Positions 53,316-63,082 of a DNA stretch of 64,000 bases are shown here, in pieces (the stretch's first letter is position 1; each line of letters opens with the position of its first letter). A program made the position numbers and the translations under genes. Source of the DNA: Flavobacteriaceae bacterium (GTDB lineage: Bacteria > Bacteroidota > Bacteroidia > Flavobacteriales > Flavobacteriaceae). The notes below the pieces were generated by a model. The model ran no database searches and was not told the DNA's origin. It worked only from the letters and a program-made list of their open reading frames with translations. The DNA is taken from NCBI GenBank assembly GCA_013214065.1, contig JABSPK010000002.1:248001-312000 (forward strand), in the 5' to 3' direction.

Positions 53316-55034
53316 ATGGGTAAATTCTATTACAACGAGGAACAAGAATCGTATGATGCAATTGTTGTAGGAACGGGCATTAGCGGTGGTTGGGCCGCCA
53401 AGGAACTATGTGAGAACGGATTGAAGACCTTGGTACTCGAAAGGGGCCGGATGGTCAAGCACCGTGAAGACTATCCGACGGCGAATATGGACCCGTGGGA
53501 TTTTCCGAACAACGGACAACCCACCCGGGAAGATCTATTAAAACAGGAAAAACAAAACCGAACGGGTTATACCACCCAGGCGGCTTCCAAGGATTGGTTC
53601 GTCAATGACCTTGACCATCCGTATAACGAGACTAAACGTTTTGATTGGATGCGTGGTTATCACGTCGGAGGGCGCTCGATCATGTGGGGGCGACACAGTT
53701 ACCGCTGGAGCGACCTTGACTTCGAGGCCAACAAAAAAGATGGTCATGCGGTCGATTGGCCCGTGCGCTATAAAGACATCGCCCCATGGTATGACAAGGT
53801 AGAATCGTACATCGGGGTTTCCGGTGAACTTCTCGGCTTGCCGCAACTACCCGATGGGCAATTCGAACCCATGATGGAACTGAACTGTGTCGAGCAGCAC
53901 GTTCGCGAAAAAGTCGCGGAGCATTTTGACGGCAGGGTCATGACCGCCGGTCGTGTGGCCCATATCAATAGTGACAAACGTTTCGAAGGTGACGGTAGGG
54001 TCCGATGCCAATTTAGGAACCGCTGCATTAGAGGCTGTCCTTTCGGGGCCTACTTCAGTAGTGTATCCTCTACATTACCCGCCGCCGAACGTACGGGCAA
54101 CATGACCCTAAGACCCGATTCGATCGTGCACCAGGTCATTTACGACCCGAATACCAAAAAAGCTACCGGGGTGAAGGTCATCGATCGCGTCACCAAAGAA
54201 GAATTCGAATTCAAGGCCAAGGTCATTTTCCTTTGTGCCTCGGCTATCGCTTCGACCGCCATATTAATGCAATCGAAATCGGACCGTTTCCCGAACGGTC
54301 TGGGTAATGATTCCGATCAATTGGGCCGCAACATCATGGATCACCATCTTGGGGTCGGTGCCAGCGGAAAATTCGACGGTTTCGAAGACAAATATTATAA
54401 AGGACGTAAGCCAGGCGGTATTTACTTGCCGCGTTTCCGAAATATCGGAGGGGCTACGAACACCGATAAGTTCCTTAGGGGCTACGGCTACCAAGGTGGG
54501 GCCAGTCGAGGCAATTGGGACGATGCCGTCTCAGAGCTTTCACACGGTGCCGCTTTAAAGGATGCCATTCTAAAACCCGGAGGCTGGACCTTTGGAATGG
54601 GAGGATTCGGAGAGGTCTTGCCCTACGAAGACAACCGCATGACATTGGATTATGAGAAATTGGACCAATGGGGATTGCCTACCGTAACCTTCGATGCCGA
54701 ATTCAAGGAAAACGAATGGAAAATGCGTGAGGATATGAAAGAACAGGCAGTTGACATGTTGGAAAAATCAGGGCTACGCGATGTGGAGCCTTTTGACAAT
54801 CCCGGTGCCCTAGGGTTGGGTATCCATGAAATGGGAACGGCCCGTATGGGGCGTGACCGTAAAACCTCGGTCGTCAACGCATACAACCAAGTACACGACT
54901 GCAAAAACGTTTATGTAACCGACGGGGCCTTTATGACCTCCGCCGCTTGCGTAAACCCCTCATTGACCTATATGGCATTTACCGCCAGGGCAGCGAACCA
55001 TGCCGCCCAGGAACTCAAAAAAGGAACATTATAA
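53316..55034 (+). CDS. GMC family FAD-dependent oxidoreductase (sugar/glucoside dehydrogenase-like)
   Basis: This 572-residue flavoprotein has the FAD-binding AIVVGTGISGGWAAKELCE (near residue 15-33), a GRSIMWGRHSYRW stretch and the C-terminal catalytic GIHEMGTARMG...AACVNPSLT, where His and Asn are the GMC active-site pair. It has no signal peptide. Three cysteines (C231, C237, C241 in RCQFRNRCIRGCPFG) lie where FAD-glucose dehydrogenases may hold an Fe-S cluster. Its stop overlaps the next ATG (TAATG), a signal-bearing small subunit. It probably oxidises a ring hydroxyl, for instance C3 of glycosides. Confidence 0.9.
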   Translation: MGKFYYNEEQESYDAIVVGTGISGGWAAKELCENGLKTLVLERGRMVKHREDYPTANMDPWDFPNNGQPTREDLLKQEKQNRTGYTTQAASKDWFVNDLDHPYNETKRFDWMRGYHVGGRSIMWGRHSYRWSDLDFEANKKDGHAVDWPVRYKDIAPWYDKVESYIGVSGELLGLPQLPDGQFEPMMELNCVEQHVREKVAEHFDGRVMTAGRVAHINSDKRFEGDGRVRCQFRNRCIRGCPFGAYFSSVSSTLPAAERTGNMTLRPDSIVHQVIYDPNTKKATGVKVIDRVTKEEFEFKAKVIFLCASAIASTAILMQSKSDRFPNGLGNDSDQLGRNIMDHHLGVGASGKFDGFEDKYYKGRKPGGIYLPRFRNIGGATNTDKFLRGYGYQGGASRGNWDDAVSELSHGAALKDAILKPGGWTFGMGGFGEVLPYEDNRMTLDYEKLDQWGLPTVTFDAEFKENEWKMREDMKEQAVDMLEKSGLRDVEPFDNPGALGLGIHEMGTARMGRDRKTSVVNAYNQVHDCKNVYVTDGAFMTSAACVNPSLTYMAFTARAANHAAQELKKGTL

Positions 55035-55684
55035 TGGAAAGAAGAACCGCATTGAAGAATATGGGGATGGTTTTTGGCTATGCCGTAGCCACCCCGACCG
55101 TATTGGGAATCGTTCAAAGCTGTAAGGGTAAGGAGGTAGTCGATTGGACCCCGAGCTTTTTCAGCAAGGAACAAGGGGCGGTATTACACTCCTTGTTGGA
55201 TATCCTTTTACCGAAGACGGATACCCCTTCAGCTACCGAGGTCAATGTACATTTATTCATCGACCAGTTCGCGAATGAAGTTTTGCCCGTAGAACAAGGG
55301 GAGATGATGAAAATGATGTTCGAAAAGTTCGGTAACGCACTACTTGCCAATGCCGGTAAGGAAAGTCTTTCTGACCTTGATGAGGAAGAAATCAGTCCGG
55401 TCTTTGCCAAGTACCTCACCAAACGCACCCAAGAACAGGAGGAAGCCCATGAAGAGGCCATGAACCAATTCGTTGAGGCGACTATGGCAGGTGAGACGGC
55501 AACACTCGACGATGAAGTGGCCTGCTATCTTTTTGCGAACAATCTTAGGGATATTACCATTTGGGGCTATCGCTCTTCGGAATACGTAGGCGAAGAAGTA
55601 TTGGCCTATCTGCCCATACCGGGTGAATACGTGGCCTGTGGCGACGTGAACGAGCTCACCGGTGGAAAAGCCTGGTCGTTATAA
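55034..55684 (+). CDS. Gluconate 2-dehydrogenase subunit 3-like small subunit with export signal
   Basis: This 216-residue protein begins at ATG 55034 with a twin-arginine-like signal (MERRTALKNMGMVFGYAVA) that ends near a Cys (VQSCKG), possibly lipidated. The body matches gluconate 2-dehydrogenase subunit 3: FFSKEQGAVLHSLLDILLPK, then TDTPSATEVNVHLFIDQFAN. In known FAD-dependent sugar dehydrogenases this small subunit carries the large one to the periplasm by Tat hitchhiking and helps it fold. The 1-bp overlap with the GMC gene fits a two-subunit enzyme. No cytochrome c subunit follows. Confidence 0.88.
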   Translation: MERRTALKNMGMVFGYAVATPTVLGIVQSCKGKEVVDWTPSFFSKEQGAVLHSLLDILLPKTDTPSATEVNVHLFIDQFANEVLPVEQGEMMKMMFEKFGNALLANAGKESLSDLDEEEISPVFAKYLTKRTQEQEEAHEEAMNQFVEATMAGETATLDDEVACYLFANNLRDITIWGYRSSEYVGEEVLAYLPIPGEYVACGDVNELTGGKAWSL

Positions 55685-55705
55685 ATTATTTGATATAGCG
55701 CATAT

Positions 55706-55736
55706 AAAAAGGCCCTTCTCGGGAAGGGCCTTTTTT
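55706..55736 (+). terminator. Strong intrinsic terminator of the GMC operon
   Basis: The stem GGCCCTTC/GAAGGGCC with loop TCGG is flanked by AAAAA and TTTTTT and can act in both directions. Confidence 0.93.
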
Positions 55737-55915
55737 CATTTTATCGAAAACCGGTGGTTTGCCACACGAAATCGATCAAGCTAAGCGTTAACATATCCCA
55801 ATCTTACGTAAATGGTATGGATATTACTCGCTAGGTTCCTTTACCTCAGTCTCAAGAAAAAACCCGAAGGGGTTCAGGTAGAATAGGCCCAAACGGCCCG
55901 GTAGCAAACAAAAAC

Positions 55916-55957
55916 ACCTCGGTACTTATCCGAACGTGGGGTGGATGTTCCCGAGGT
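55916..55957 (-). terminator. Long-loop hairpin after nrdA, probable terminator
   Basis: ACCTCGG (55916-55922) and CCGAGGT (55951-55957) are exact inverted copies with a 28-base loop that itself holds a short GAAC/GTTC pair. On the minus strand a T-rich GTTTTTGTTTG follows. It lies 25 bp after the nrdA stop codon. The remaining part of 55742-55982 holds no gene I can support. Confidence 0.5.
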
Positions 55958-55982
55958 ATTTGATCAAATAAACACTATCACA

Positions 55983-58460
55983 CTATGATCCGCACATGAG
56001 GCAGTCATCGTCTGCCTGACCTTCTTTGGCCCGCGCGATCAATTCTTTCATCTCCGCTTCCGACATCGGTTGGATGTCGACTTCCTGCTGCGAGACCGGT
56101 GTGGCCTCGACCTTTATGCTCGATGCGGTATTCGGGGTCGCTGCCTCGACTTCGGCTTCGGCTGCGACACTGACCGGAACTTCTTTCTTCTTGGTATTGT
56201 CCAAAGTGAATTTAATGGCATCAACGGCCGCTTTCGTCCTCAAGTAATACATGCCCGTTTTCAAGCCGCTTTTCCACGCATAGAAATGCATTGAAGTGAG
56301 TTTGGCATAATTGGCATTCTCCATAAAGAGGTTCAACGACTGGCTCTGATCGATAAAGTAACCTCTATGACGGCTCATGTCAATGATATCTTTCATACTC
56401 AACTCCCAAACGGTCTTATACAACTCTTTGATGTCTTCCGGAATGATATCGATGTGTTGTATCGATCCGTTGGCGCGCATCAATTCCTGCTTTAGGTTCT
56501 CGTTCCACAAGCCCAATCGTACCAAATCTTCCAAAAGGTGTTTGTTCACTACGATGAACTCCCCCGACAATACCCTTCGGGTGTAGATATTCGAGGTGTA
56601 GGGTTCGAAGCATTCGTTGTTCCCTAAGATCTGCGAGGTGGATGCCGTTGGCATCGGCGCGACCAATAAGGAGTTGCGCACCCCGTGTTTCTTGACGTCT
56701 TTTCGAAGTTTGTCCCAATCCCATCGACCGGATAGTTCTTCGTCCTTCACACCCCAAAGATTGTGTTGGAACTCCCCTTTGGAAATCGGTGAACCTTTGT
56801 AAGACGAATATGCTCCTTCTACCTTGGCTTCTTCCATAGAAGCGGTTACTGCGGCAAAATAGAGGGTCTCGAAAATTTCTTGGTTCAGTTGCTTCGCCTC
56901 GTCACTGGTGAACGGCAGGCGCAGCATGATAAAGGCATCGGCAAGTCCTTGAACGCCCAAACCGATAGGGCGATGGCGCATGTTCGAATTTTTTGCCTCC
57001 TCGACCGGATAATAATTGCGGTCTATGACACGGTTCAGGTTTTTAGTGACCCGCTTGGTGACCTTGAACAGTTCTTTGTGATCGAAGGCACCGTTCTTGA
57101 CGAACATCGGCAAGGCGATCGAAGCCAGGTTACATACCGCTACTTCATCAGGTGAGGTATATTCCAAAATCTCGGTACAGAGGTTTGAAGAGCGAATGGT
57201 CCCCAAGTTTTTTTGGTTGCTCTTGCGGTTAGCAGCATCCTTGTATAGCATGTAAGGGGTACCGGTCTCGATCTGTGATTCCAAGATCTTTTCCCAAAGA
57301 TCCCTAGCCTTAATGGTCTTGCGACCCTTTCCTTCGGCTTCGTATTTGAGATAGAGTTCCTCGAAGGCCTCACTGTGGTTGCTGAACAAGCCTGGGCACT
57401 CATTCGGACACATCAAGGTCCATTCGGCATCGGCCTCGACGCGTTTCATGAACAAATCAGGGATCCACATGGCGTAGAACAGGTCTCGCGCCCGCATTTC
57501 CTCTTTTCCATGGTTCTTTTTCAAATCAAGGAAATCGTAGATATCGGCATGCCAAGGTTCGACATAAATGGCGAAACTCCCTTTTCGTTTTCCTCCACCT
57601 TGATCGACATAACGTGCCGTATCGTTGAATACACGCAACATGGGTACGATACCATTTGAGGTGCCGTTGGTGCCTGCGATATAAGATCCCGTCGCGCGGA
57701 TGTTGTGTATCGATAGGCCGATCCCTCCTGCGGATTGCGAAATCTTGGCGGTCTGCTTCAAGGTGTCGTAGATCCCGTCGATACTATCGTCTTTCATGGC
57801 CAATAAGAAGCATGACGACATCTGTGGTTTTGGTGTGCCCGAGTTGAAAAGCGTTGGCGTCGCGTGGGTAAAATATTTCTTCGACATCAACTCATAGGTC
57901 TCGATGGCCGAATCAAGATCATCCAAATGGATGCCGACCGCGACCCGCATCAACATATGTTGTGGGCGTTCGGCGATCTTACCGTTGAGTTTTAAGAGAT
58001 ACGATCGTTCCAAGGTTTTGAAACCGAAGTAATCATAGCCGAAATCGCGGTTATAGATGATGGTCGAATCCAATTTTTCGGCATTCTTGGCAATGACCTC
58101 ATAGACCTCATCGGAAACCAATGGAGCGTCTTTACCGGTACGCGGGTTGACGTACTCGTAAAGGTCCTTCATGGTTTCGGAAAAAGATTTCTTGGTATTC
58201 TTGTGTAGGTTGGAAACGGAAATACGTGCCGCCAATCGGGCATAGTCAGGGTGGGTCGTCGTCATGGTCGCTGCGATTTCAGCGGCCAAATTGTCAAGTT
58301 CCGAAGTAGTTACCCCATCATATAAGCCTTCGATGACCCTCATGGCCACCTTGACCGGATCTACCAGGTCGTTCAAGCCATAGCATAGTTTTCTTACCCT
58401 GGCCGTGATCTTGTCGAACATCATCGGCTCTTTTCTTCCGTCTCGTTTTACTACATACAT
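55983..58460 (-). CDS. nrdA: Ribonucleoside-diphosphate reductase alpha subunit (class Ia)
   Basis: This 825-residue protein has the N-terminal ATP cone ([20 protein letters not shown]), the radical-site sequence [35 protein letters not shown] near 213, and the C-terminal redox pair CLMCGS. The Pro/Glu/Thr-rich stretch before that tail (about 760-800) is a long flexible arm. It reduces NDPs to dNDPs with NrdB. The ATP cone implies dATP/ATP activity control. It follows nrdB by 113 bp, an order of beta before alpha. Confidence 0.96.
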   Translation of the reverse strand: MYVVKRDGRKEPMMFDKITARVRKLCYGLNDLVDPVKVAMRVIEGLYDGVTTSELDNLAAEIAATMTTTHPDYARLAARISVSNLHKNTKKSFSETMKDLYEYVNPRTGKDAPLVSDEVYEVIAKNAEKLDSTIIYNRDFGYDYFGFKTLERSYLLKLNGKIAERPQHMLMRVAVGIHLDDLDSAIETYELMSKKYFTHATPTLFNSGTPKPQMSSCFLLAMKDDSIDGIYDTLKQTAKISQSAGGIGLSIHNIRATGSYIAGTNGTSNGIVPMLRVFNDTARYVDQGGGKRKGSFAIYVEPWHADIYDFLDLKKNHGKEEMRARDLFYAMWIPDLFMKRVEADAEWTLMCPNECPGLFSNHSEAFEELYLKYEAEGKGRKTIKARDLWEKILESQIETGTPYMLYKDAANRKSNQKNLGTIRSSNLCTEILEYTSPDEVAVCNLASIALPMFVKNGAFDHKELFKVTKRVTKNLNRVIDRNYYPVEEAKNSNMRHRPIGLGVQGLADAFIMLRLPFTSDEAKQLNQEIFETLYFAAVTASMEEAKVEGAYSSYKGSPISKGEFQHNLWGVKDEELSGRWDWDKLRKDVKKHGVRNSLLVAPMPTASTSQILGNNECFEPYTSNIYTRRVLSGEFIVVNKHLLEDLVRLGLWNENLKQELMRANGSIQHIDIIPEDIKELYKTVWELSMKDIIDMSRHRGYFIDQSQSLNLFMENANYAKLTSMHFYAWKSGLKTGMYYLRTKAAVDAIKFTLDNTKKKEVPVSVAAEAEVEAATPNTASSIKVEATPVSQQEVDIQPMSEAEMKELIARAKEGQADDDCLMCGS

Positions 58461-58573
58461 TTTTTACAGTTTAGTTAGTGGCACATCATTTTACTAATAG
58501 CCGATAGGTATTCGGTTCATCTTTGGTCTGGGGCCAATGACCTTACAATGGGGCAGCTGGGGTGTTCGGTTCG

Positions 58574-59560
58574 TTAAAAATCGGCGTCGAAACTGATTTT
58601 CTGCGAATCGGTATCCTTTTCTTTGTTCAATACCCCGGCTTTCTGGTATTCGGAAACCCGCTTCTCAAAGAAATTGGTCTTTCCTTGTAGCGAGATCATA
58701 TCCATGAAATCAAAGGGGTTCGAAGCGTTATAGACTTTTTCGCACTCCAACTCGACCAACAATCGATCGGTCACGAATTCGAGGTACTGGGTCATCAACT
58801 TGGCGTTCATTCCAATCAGGCTCACCGGCAAGGATTCGGTTATGAATTCGCGTTCGATGTTCAGGGCGTCTACGATAATGTCGGTGATCCGTTCTTTAGG
58901 CACCTTGTTGATCAGGTGTTTGTTGTGTAGGTGTACGGCATAATCACAGTGCATGCCCTCATCCCTAGAAATCAACTCGTTCGAAAAGGTCAATCCTGGC
59001 ATCAACCCTCTTTTCTTCAACCAGAAAATAGAACAGAACGCGCCAGAGAAGAAGATACCCTCAACGGCCGCAAAAGCGATCAATCGCTCGGCGAAACTTG
59101 GTGATTCGATCCATTTCAACGCCCAATCGGCCTTCTTCTTTATCGCCGGGAAATTCTCAATGGCCTTGAACAGGACGCTCTTCTCCTTTTCGTCTTTCAC
59201 GTAGGTATCGATCAGCAGGGAATAGGTTTCCGAATGGATGTTTTCCATCATGATCTGGAAGCCATAAAAGAACTTCGCCTCCGAATACTGCACCTCGTTC
59301 ACGAAATTCTCCGCCAGGTTTTCATTGACGATCCCATCGGATGCAGCGAAAAACGCAAGGATATGCTTGATGAAGTACTGTTCGTCTTCACTCAGCTTAT
59401 CGTTCCAATCGGTAAGGTCTTGGTGCAGATCGATTTCTTCCGCCGTCCAAAAACAAGCCTCGCATTTTTTATACCATTCCCATAAATCGTGATGTTGGAT
59501 CGGAAAAATGACGAATCGGTCTTCGTTTTCTTCTAGAATAGGCTCAATGGCAGCGGACAT
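58574..59560 (-). CDS. nrdB: Ribonucleoside-diphosphate reductase beta subunit (class Ia)
   Basis: This 328-residue ferritin-like protein holds the di-iron ligands and tyrosyl radical site: [10 protein letters not shown], and [13 protein letters not shown], where Glu, His and Tyr match E115, H118 and Y122 of E. coli NrdB. A FNPFDFMD-like stretch lies near the C-terminal region. The tyrosine is intact, so it is a normal class Ia type. It is first in the nrdB-nrdA pair. Confidence 0.95.
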   Translation of the reverse strand: MSAAIEPILEENEDRFVIFPIQHHDLWEWYKKCEACFWTAEEIDLHQDLTDWNDKLSEDEQYFIKHILAFFAASDGIVNENLAENFVNEVQYSEAKFFYGFQIMMENIHSETYSLLIDTYVKDEKEKSVLFKAIENFPAIKKKADWALKWIESPSFAERLIAFAAVEGIFFSGAFCSIFWLKKRGLMPGLTFSNELISRDEGMHCDYAVHLHNKHLINKVPKERITDIIVDALNIEREFITESLPVSLIGMNAKLMTQYLEFVTDRLLVELECEKVYNASNPFDFMDMISLQGKTNFFEKRVSEYQKAGVLNKEKDTDSQKISFDADF

Positions 59561-59776
59561 AGTGTTCTGTATTTTGAAAAAATTAAAACTTGGATGAGGT
59601 ACCTTTCGGTAGGAGCAAACAAAGATTCAAAAATGTTACCTAAATGTAAAGTTTGTTTATTGAAAACCCCTCCAAAGTTTTTAACACGGACTGTTGAAAT
59701 GTGGCTTCGCACCAGATGTATACTGAACTGGATCAACCGACATCGGTTTTGGCTGATTTTCAACAAAAAAGATGGA
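59561..59776. other. Non-coding region upstream of nrdB
   Basis: About 215 bp between nrdB and the terminator at 59777-59823. It must hold the nrdB promoter on the minus strand; near-matches to the -7 box exist but none is exact, and no NrdR-type repeat is seen. A minus-strand frame of about 90 codons across the nrdB start has no coding character. Confidence 0.5.
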
Positions 59777-59823
59777 TAAAAAAAAGACCAAAAAGTATTT
59801 TTCAAGATACTTGATGGTCTTTT
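59777..59823 (-). terminator. Strong minus-strand terminator with nested hairpin
   Basis: The outer stem AAAAGACC/GGTCTTTT (59782-59789 with 59816-59823) encloses an inner AAGTAT/ATACTT stem. The A-run at 59778-59785 makes a U-run on the minus strand. It must end a minus transcript that begins beyond 59823, that is the mini-ORF unit below. Confidence 0.8.
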
Positions 59824-59827
59824 GACA

Positions 59828-59914
59828 CTATAACTTTTTCATCCAAAGCGTACGGCCATGCCGCTTTACGATGTAGGCACTAAAAAGGTAGTTCCCCCGA
59901 AACCCAATTAGCAT
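59828..59914 (-). CDS. Possible 28-residue basic mini-protein
   Basis: This minus frame opens from an upstream in-frame stop and has an ATG at 59914. The product ends AYIVKRHGRTLWMKKL, strongly basic, and its stop codon lies 4 bases before the terminator hairpin, as for a real gene. The reading frame upstream of the ATG (to the stop) also looks coding-like, so another start is possible. The small size makes this uncertain. Confidence 0.35.
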   Translation of the reverse strand: MLIGFRGNYLFSAYIVKRHGRTLWMKKL

Positions 59915-59996
59915 TCCACCATCGACGGCGACATCATTTATTTCGTAAATTCACACGCATAGGCATGTTGGTTGGCCGTACGATCGTTGGTATTTC

Positions 59997-60113
59997 TTAT
60001 TCATGCGCTCCTATCAAAGGTGTTTGTCCTTCCATGGTCGCTTCGACATCACTGGCCGCAGCGAACACCAAGGCGATTAGCAGCAGCACAAAAAATATCA
60101 AACACTTTTTCAT
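59997..60113 (-). CDS. Possible 38-residue secreted or membrane peptide
   Basis: The ATG at 60113 starts MKKCLIFFVLLLIALVFAAA, an ideal signal peptide or single membrane anchor, followed by a short acidic tail to residue 38. A TATCTTCG close to the -7 consensus lies 38 bp upstream (60159-60152). Together with the terminator at 59777-59823 this suggests a short minus-strand transcript of about 300-350 nt. Longer extension upstream of the ATG has no coding character. Confidence 0.45.
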   Translation of the reverse strand: MKKCLIFFVLLLIALVFAAASDVEATMEGQTPLIGAHE

Positions 60114-60382
60114 AATATTGGTCGTGGTCGTTCGTCGTTTAATTGATAATCCGAAGATACTTGGCGAATCGGTTGCTGCTCTAAGCGGTTGTATGGATGG
60201 TAGCAAATCCTGTACGGATGGATTCCCGGCACTCGGCCGCTTCAAAATGTAGTAAAAATCGTATAATGCAAGCCTTAAGCCAATACCGACCAGTTATACG
60301 TCCAGTTCATCCATAAACACAAATTATCAAGGGCCACTCCGATAATAGTGGTACTTTTAAATTCTTATACAAATCCTAACCC

Positions 60383-61117
60383 ATGCTTGAAGCCGTATTG
60401 GTAGACGATGAATCCAAAGCTTTGGAGAGCCTCAGTTGGGAGCTCACCAACCTCAGCGATGAGGTGACCGTGATCGCTTCCTTTACCGATGCCCATGAAG
60501 CCTTGGATTATTTGGAAAAAAATACGCCAGACTGTCTGTTTCTTGACATCGAAATGCCGATTATGGACGGTTTCCAGTTCATCCAGAACTTGAAAAACAA
60601 GAACTTTCCGGTCATCATCACCACGGCTTATAACCAATACGCCCTAAAGGCACTGAAAAACGAGGCGCTTGATTACCTGCTGAAGCCCATCGACACCGAT
60701 GACCTGAACGATACCATCCTTAAAATCAAGAAATACAATAGCAAAAACTACACCGCCGAACGCCTTGAACAGATCCTGGTCAATTTCAACGCGAAATCGA
60801 TAGACCGGAAAATCACCATCAATACCGACGGAAAATTGTTGTTCTTGGAAAGTGAAGAGATCCTCTACGTCGAAAGCGATGGCAACTATAGCACCCTATA
60901 CCTTGAAGACGGTCAAAAATTGCTCTTGACCAAGAAATTAAAGGAGGTCAACCAACTGTTGCCTTCGGAGGCGTTCTTTAGGATCCACAACTCCTACGTA
61001 GTGAATCTTGGCAAGATCAAGGAATTTTTGAAGACCGATGGCTATGTGGTGTTGAAATCAGGACATAAAATTCCCGTTTCCAGGCAGAAGAAGTCCGATT
61101 TTTTGGATCTTTTATAA
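60383..61117 (+). CDS. LytTR family response regulator
   Basis: This 244-residue protein has a receiver domain (1-120: DDES near residue 8, phosphoacceptor D55 in FLDIEMPIMDG, Lys in LLKPID) and a LytTR DNA-binding domain (about 140-240; ILYVESDGNYSTLYL and FFRIHNSYVVNLGKI). It is activated by the kinase gene 9 bp downstream. The 270 bp upstream hold no other gene in this direction; a TACTTTTA near 60352 may be the -7 box. Confidence 0.93.
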   Translation: MLEAVLVDDESKALESLSWELTNLSDEVTVIASFTDAHEALDYLEKNTPDCLFLDIEMPIMDGFQFIQNLKNKNFPVIITTAYNQYALKALKNEALDYLLKPIDTDDLNDTILKIKKYNSKNYTAERLEQILVNFNAKSIDRKITINTDGKLLFLESEEILYVESDGNYSTLYLEDGQKLLLTKKLKEVNQLLPSEAFFRIHNSYVVNLGKIKEFLKTDGYVVLKSGHKIPVSRQKKSDFLDLL

Positions 61118-61126
61118 CTTTCGTGA

Positions 61127-63082
61127 ATGCCAAATAGCCTTTTCGCTACCCATACCGCTGTTTCTTTCAAATCCTATCCGTTATGCGTGCTCGTCTTTTT
61201 GATGTTGGTCTTACCGGTCAATGCGCAGCAAGATTTCGAATCGGTCATGCACGGACTTTTGGCAAAGCGGCCCACCACCTACAAATCGCTTGATAGCACC
61301 CTTCGCCGATTTAAACGCGATACCGTCAAGCTGAACACTTTTATTGCCGAAGCCGAAACCAACGAATACCCCGAAGGCCGCTCCTATGCGTTGAACCAAT
61401 TGGGAACGGTATTTCGTAACCTATCCGAATTCAAAAGGGCCATCGCCCTACACCAAGAGGCGCTATTGCTCTCCGAATCGATCGAAAACGCCGAACTGCA
61501 GGTCTTCAGTTTGAACATGCTCGGGGTTGCCTATCGCCGTAGCGATGCCATACGAACTGCTTTGGACTATAACCAACGTGCCCTTGAAATAGCCGATACG
61601 TTACAACGGCCTTCGTTGCACATCAAACGGAACATCAACGTGGCCCTGAACAGCATCGGAAACCTTTACTTGACCCTAGGGCAATATGATCTGGCGATTT
61701 CCCAATTCCAACGTGCCCTGCAACTTGAAGGGGAACTCAACAACACCTTGGGCCTTGCGATCAACAATCAAAACATTGGGGAATGCCTGATGTTCAAAGG
61801 AGACCTTGAGGGCGCCCTTGACCGGTACCGCCGATCGTTGGCCTTGAACGATGAAATCAACAATGATTTCGGTAGGGTCATCTGTCAAAACAGCATAGCG
61901 CAAATCCACTTAAAACAAGGGGAAGTTGAAAAAGCCCTTGAACTTTTGGAACGTGTCAAGGCCCCTGCCACCAAATTGGGTGATAAGTTCCTTCTTTCGT
62001 CGGTCCTCATCAATACCGGTTGGGCCCTTTTGGAAGCGAATCGTCTCAATGAAGCGGAGCGTTATATGAAACAAGGCTTGGATATGGCCGTGGAAAGCAA
62101 TTTGCCCAGCATGATCATTTTCGGTAACCAACACCTTTCGGACCTTGAACATGCAAAAGGCAACGATCGAAAAGCCTTGGAATACTATAAGGAAGCCGAC
62201 CGTATGGACAAGGCGATCATCAATGAGCGCAACGTACGCTACATGAACGATATCATCTTGAAGTACCAAACCGAAAAGAAGAACAACCAGATATCGGACT
62301 TGGCCAAGGAAAATGAGCTAGTGCGCCTGCGGCTGCGTAAAAACCAAACCACGATTTTGGTCAGTGCCCTACTCATCGGACTGATCGGCACCATCCTTTT
62401 CATCATGTATCGGCAGTACCAATCCAATCAAGAGAAACGCGTGATCGGTCTCGAACAGCATATGTTACGCAGCCAGATGAACCCGCATTTCCTTTTCAAC
62501 TCCCTGAACTCGATCAAGCTCTATATCATAAACAATGACAAGAAAAACGCGGTGCACTACCTCAACAAGTTCTCGAAGCTGGTGCGGCGTATCCTTGAAG
62601 GGTCTTCTATGAAGGAAATCGCCTTGGCGGAAGAATTGGAGACCGTTGAGCTTTATCTGAATATCGAGAAGATCCGTTTCTCCGATGAGATCAATTACGA
62701 CATCAATATCGCCGACGGACTGAACCCCGAATTGATCAAAATACCATCAATGGTGCTACAGCCGTTCTTGGAAAATGCCATCTGGCACGGCCTTTCGGCC
62801 AAAGAAGGCGAAAAGAACATCTGGCTCAACATTGCGAATAAAGATGACATGCTCCTGCTTATCAGCGTCATCGACAATGGCGTCGGTCGCAAAGCTTCCG
62901 AACGCTTGAAGGAAAGTCGGGTATTGAAACGGAAATCGGTCGGAATCGATATCACCAAAGAACGCTTGGCCAACTTTGCCAAGGACTTTCAAAATGATTT
63001 CAACGTTGAAATCCTTGATCTTTTCGATGACCAAGGCATGCCCAAGGGCACCAAGGTGGTCCTCGAAATCCCTATGGTTTAG
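61127..63082 (+). CDS. TPR-containing LytS-like sensor histidine kinase
   Basis: This 651-residue kinase has a signal peptide or first TM (about 17-34), a periplasmic TPR domain (about 60-375; repeats such as ALNSIGNLYLTLGQYDLAIS and FGRVICQNSIAQIHLKQGE), a coiled coil, a membrane helix (about 407-427) and a cytosolic His_kinase domain with H454 in MNPHFLFNSLNSIKLYI, followed by an HATPase (VLQPFLENAIWHGLS, DNGVGRKAS). It phosphorylates the LytTR regulator. The TPRs probably bind a periplasmic protein. Its end overlaps the convergent DUF3109 gene by 11 bp. Confidence 0.92.
   Translation: MPNSLFATHTAVSFKSYPLCVLVFLMLVLPVNAQQDFESVMHGLLAKRPTTYKSLDSTLRRFKRDTVKLNTFIAEAETNEYPEGRSYALNQLGTVFRNLSEFKRAIALHQEALLLSESIENAELQVFSLNMLGVAYRRSDAIRTALDYNQRALEIADTLQRPSLHIKRNINVALNSIGNLYLTLGQYDLAISQFQRALQLEGELNNTLGLAINNQNIGECLMFKGDLEGALDRYRRSLALNDEINNDFGRVICQNSIAQIHLKQGEVEKALELLERVKAPATKLGDKFLLSSVLINTGWALLEANRLNEAERYMKQGLDMAVESNLPSMIIFGNQHLSDLEHAKGNDRKALEYYKEADRMDKAIINERNVRYMNDIILKYQTEKKNNQISDLAKENELVRLRLRKNQTTILVSALLIGLIGTILFIMYRQYQSNQEKRVIGLEQHMLRSQMNPHFLFNSLNSIKLYIINNDKKNAVHYLNKFSKLVRRILEGSSMKEIALAEELETVELYLNIEKIRFSDEINYDINIADGLNPELIKIPSMVLQPFLENAIWHGLSAKEGEKNIWLNIANKDDMLLLISVIDNGVGRKASERLKESRVLKRKSVGIDITKERLANFAKDFQNDFNVEILDLFDDQGMPKGTKVVLEIPMV

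Noticed and set aside
59533-59805. 90-codon - frame across the nrdB start and terminator
   Set aside because: Crosses the nrdB start and a terminator hairpin; no domain-like pattern.
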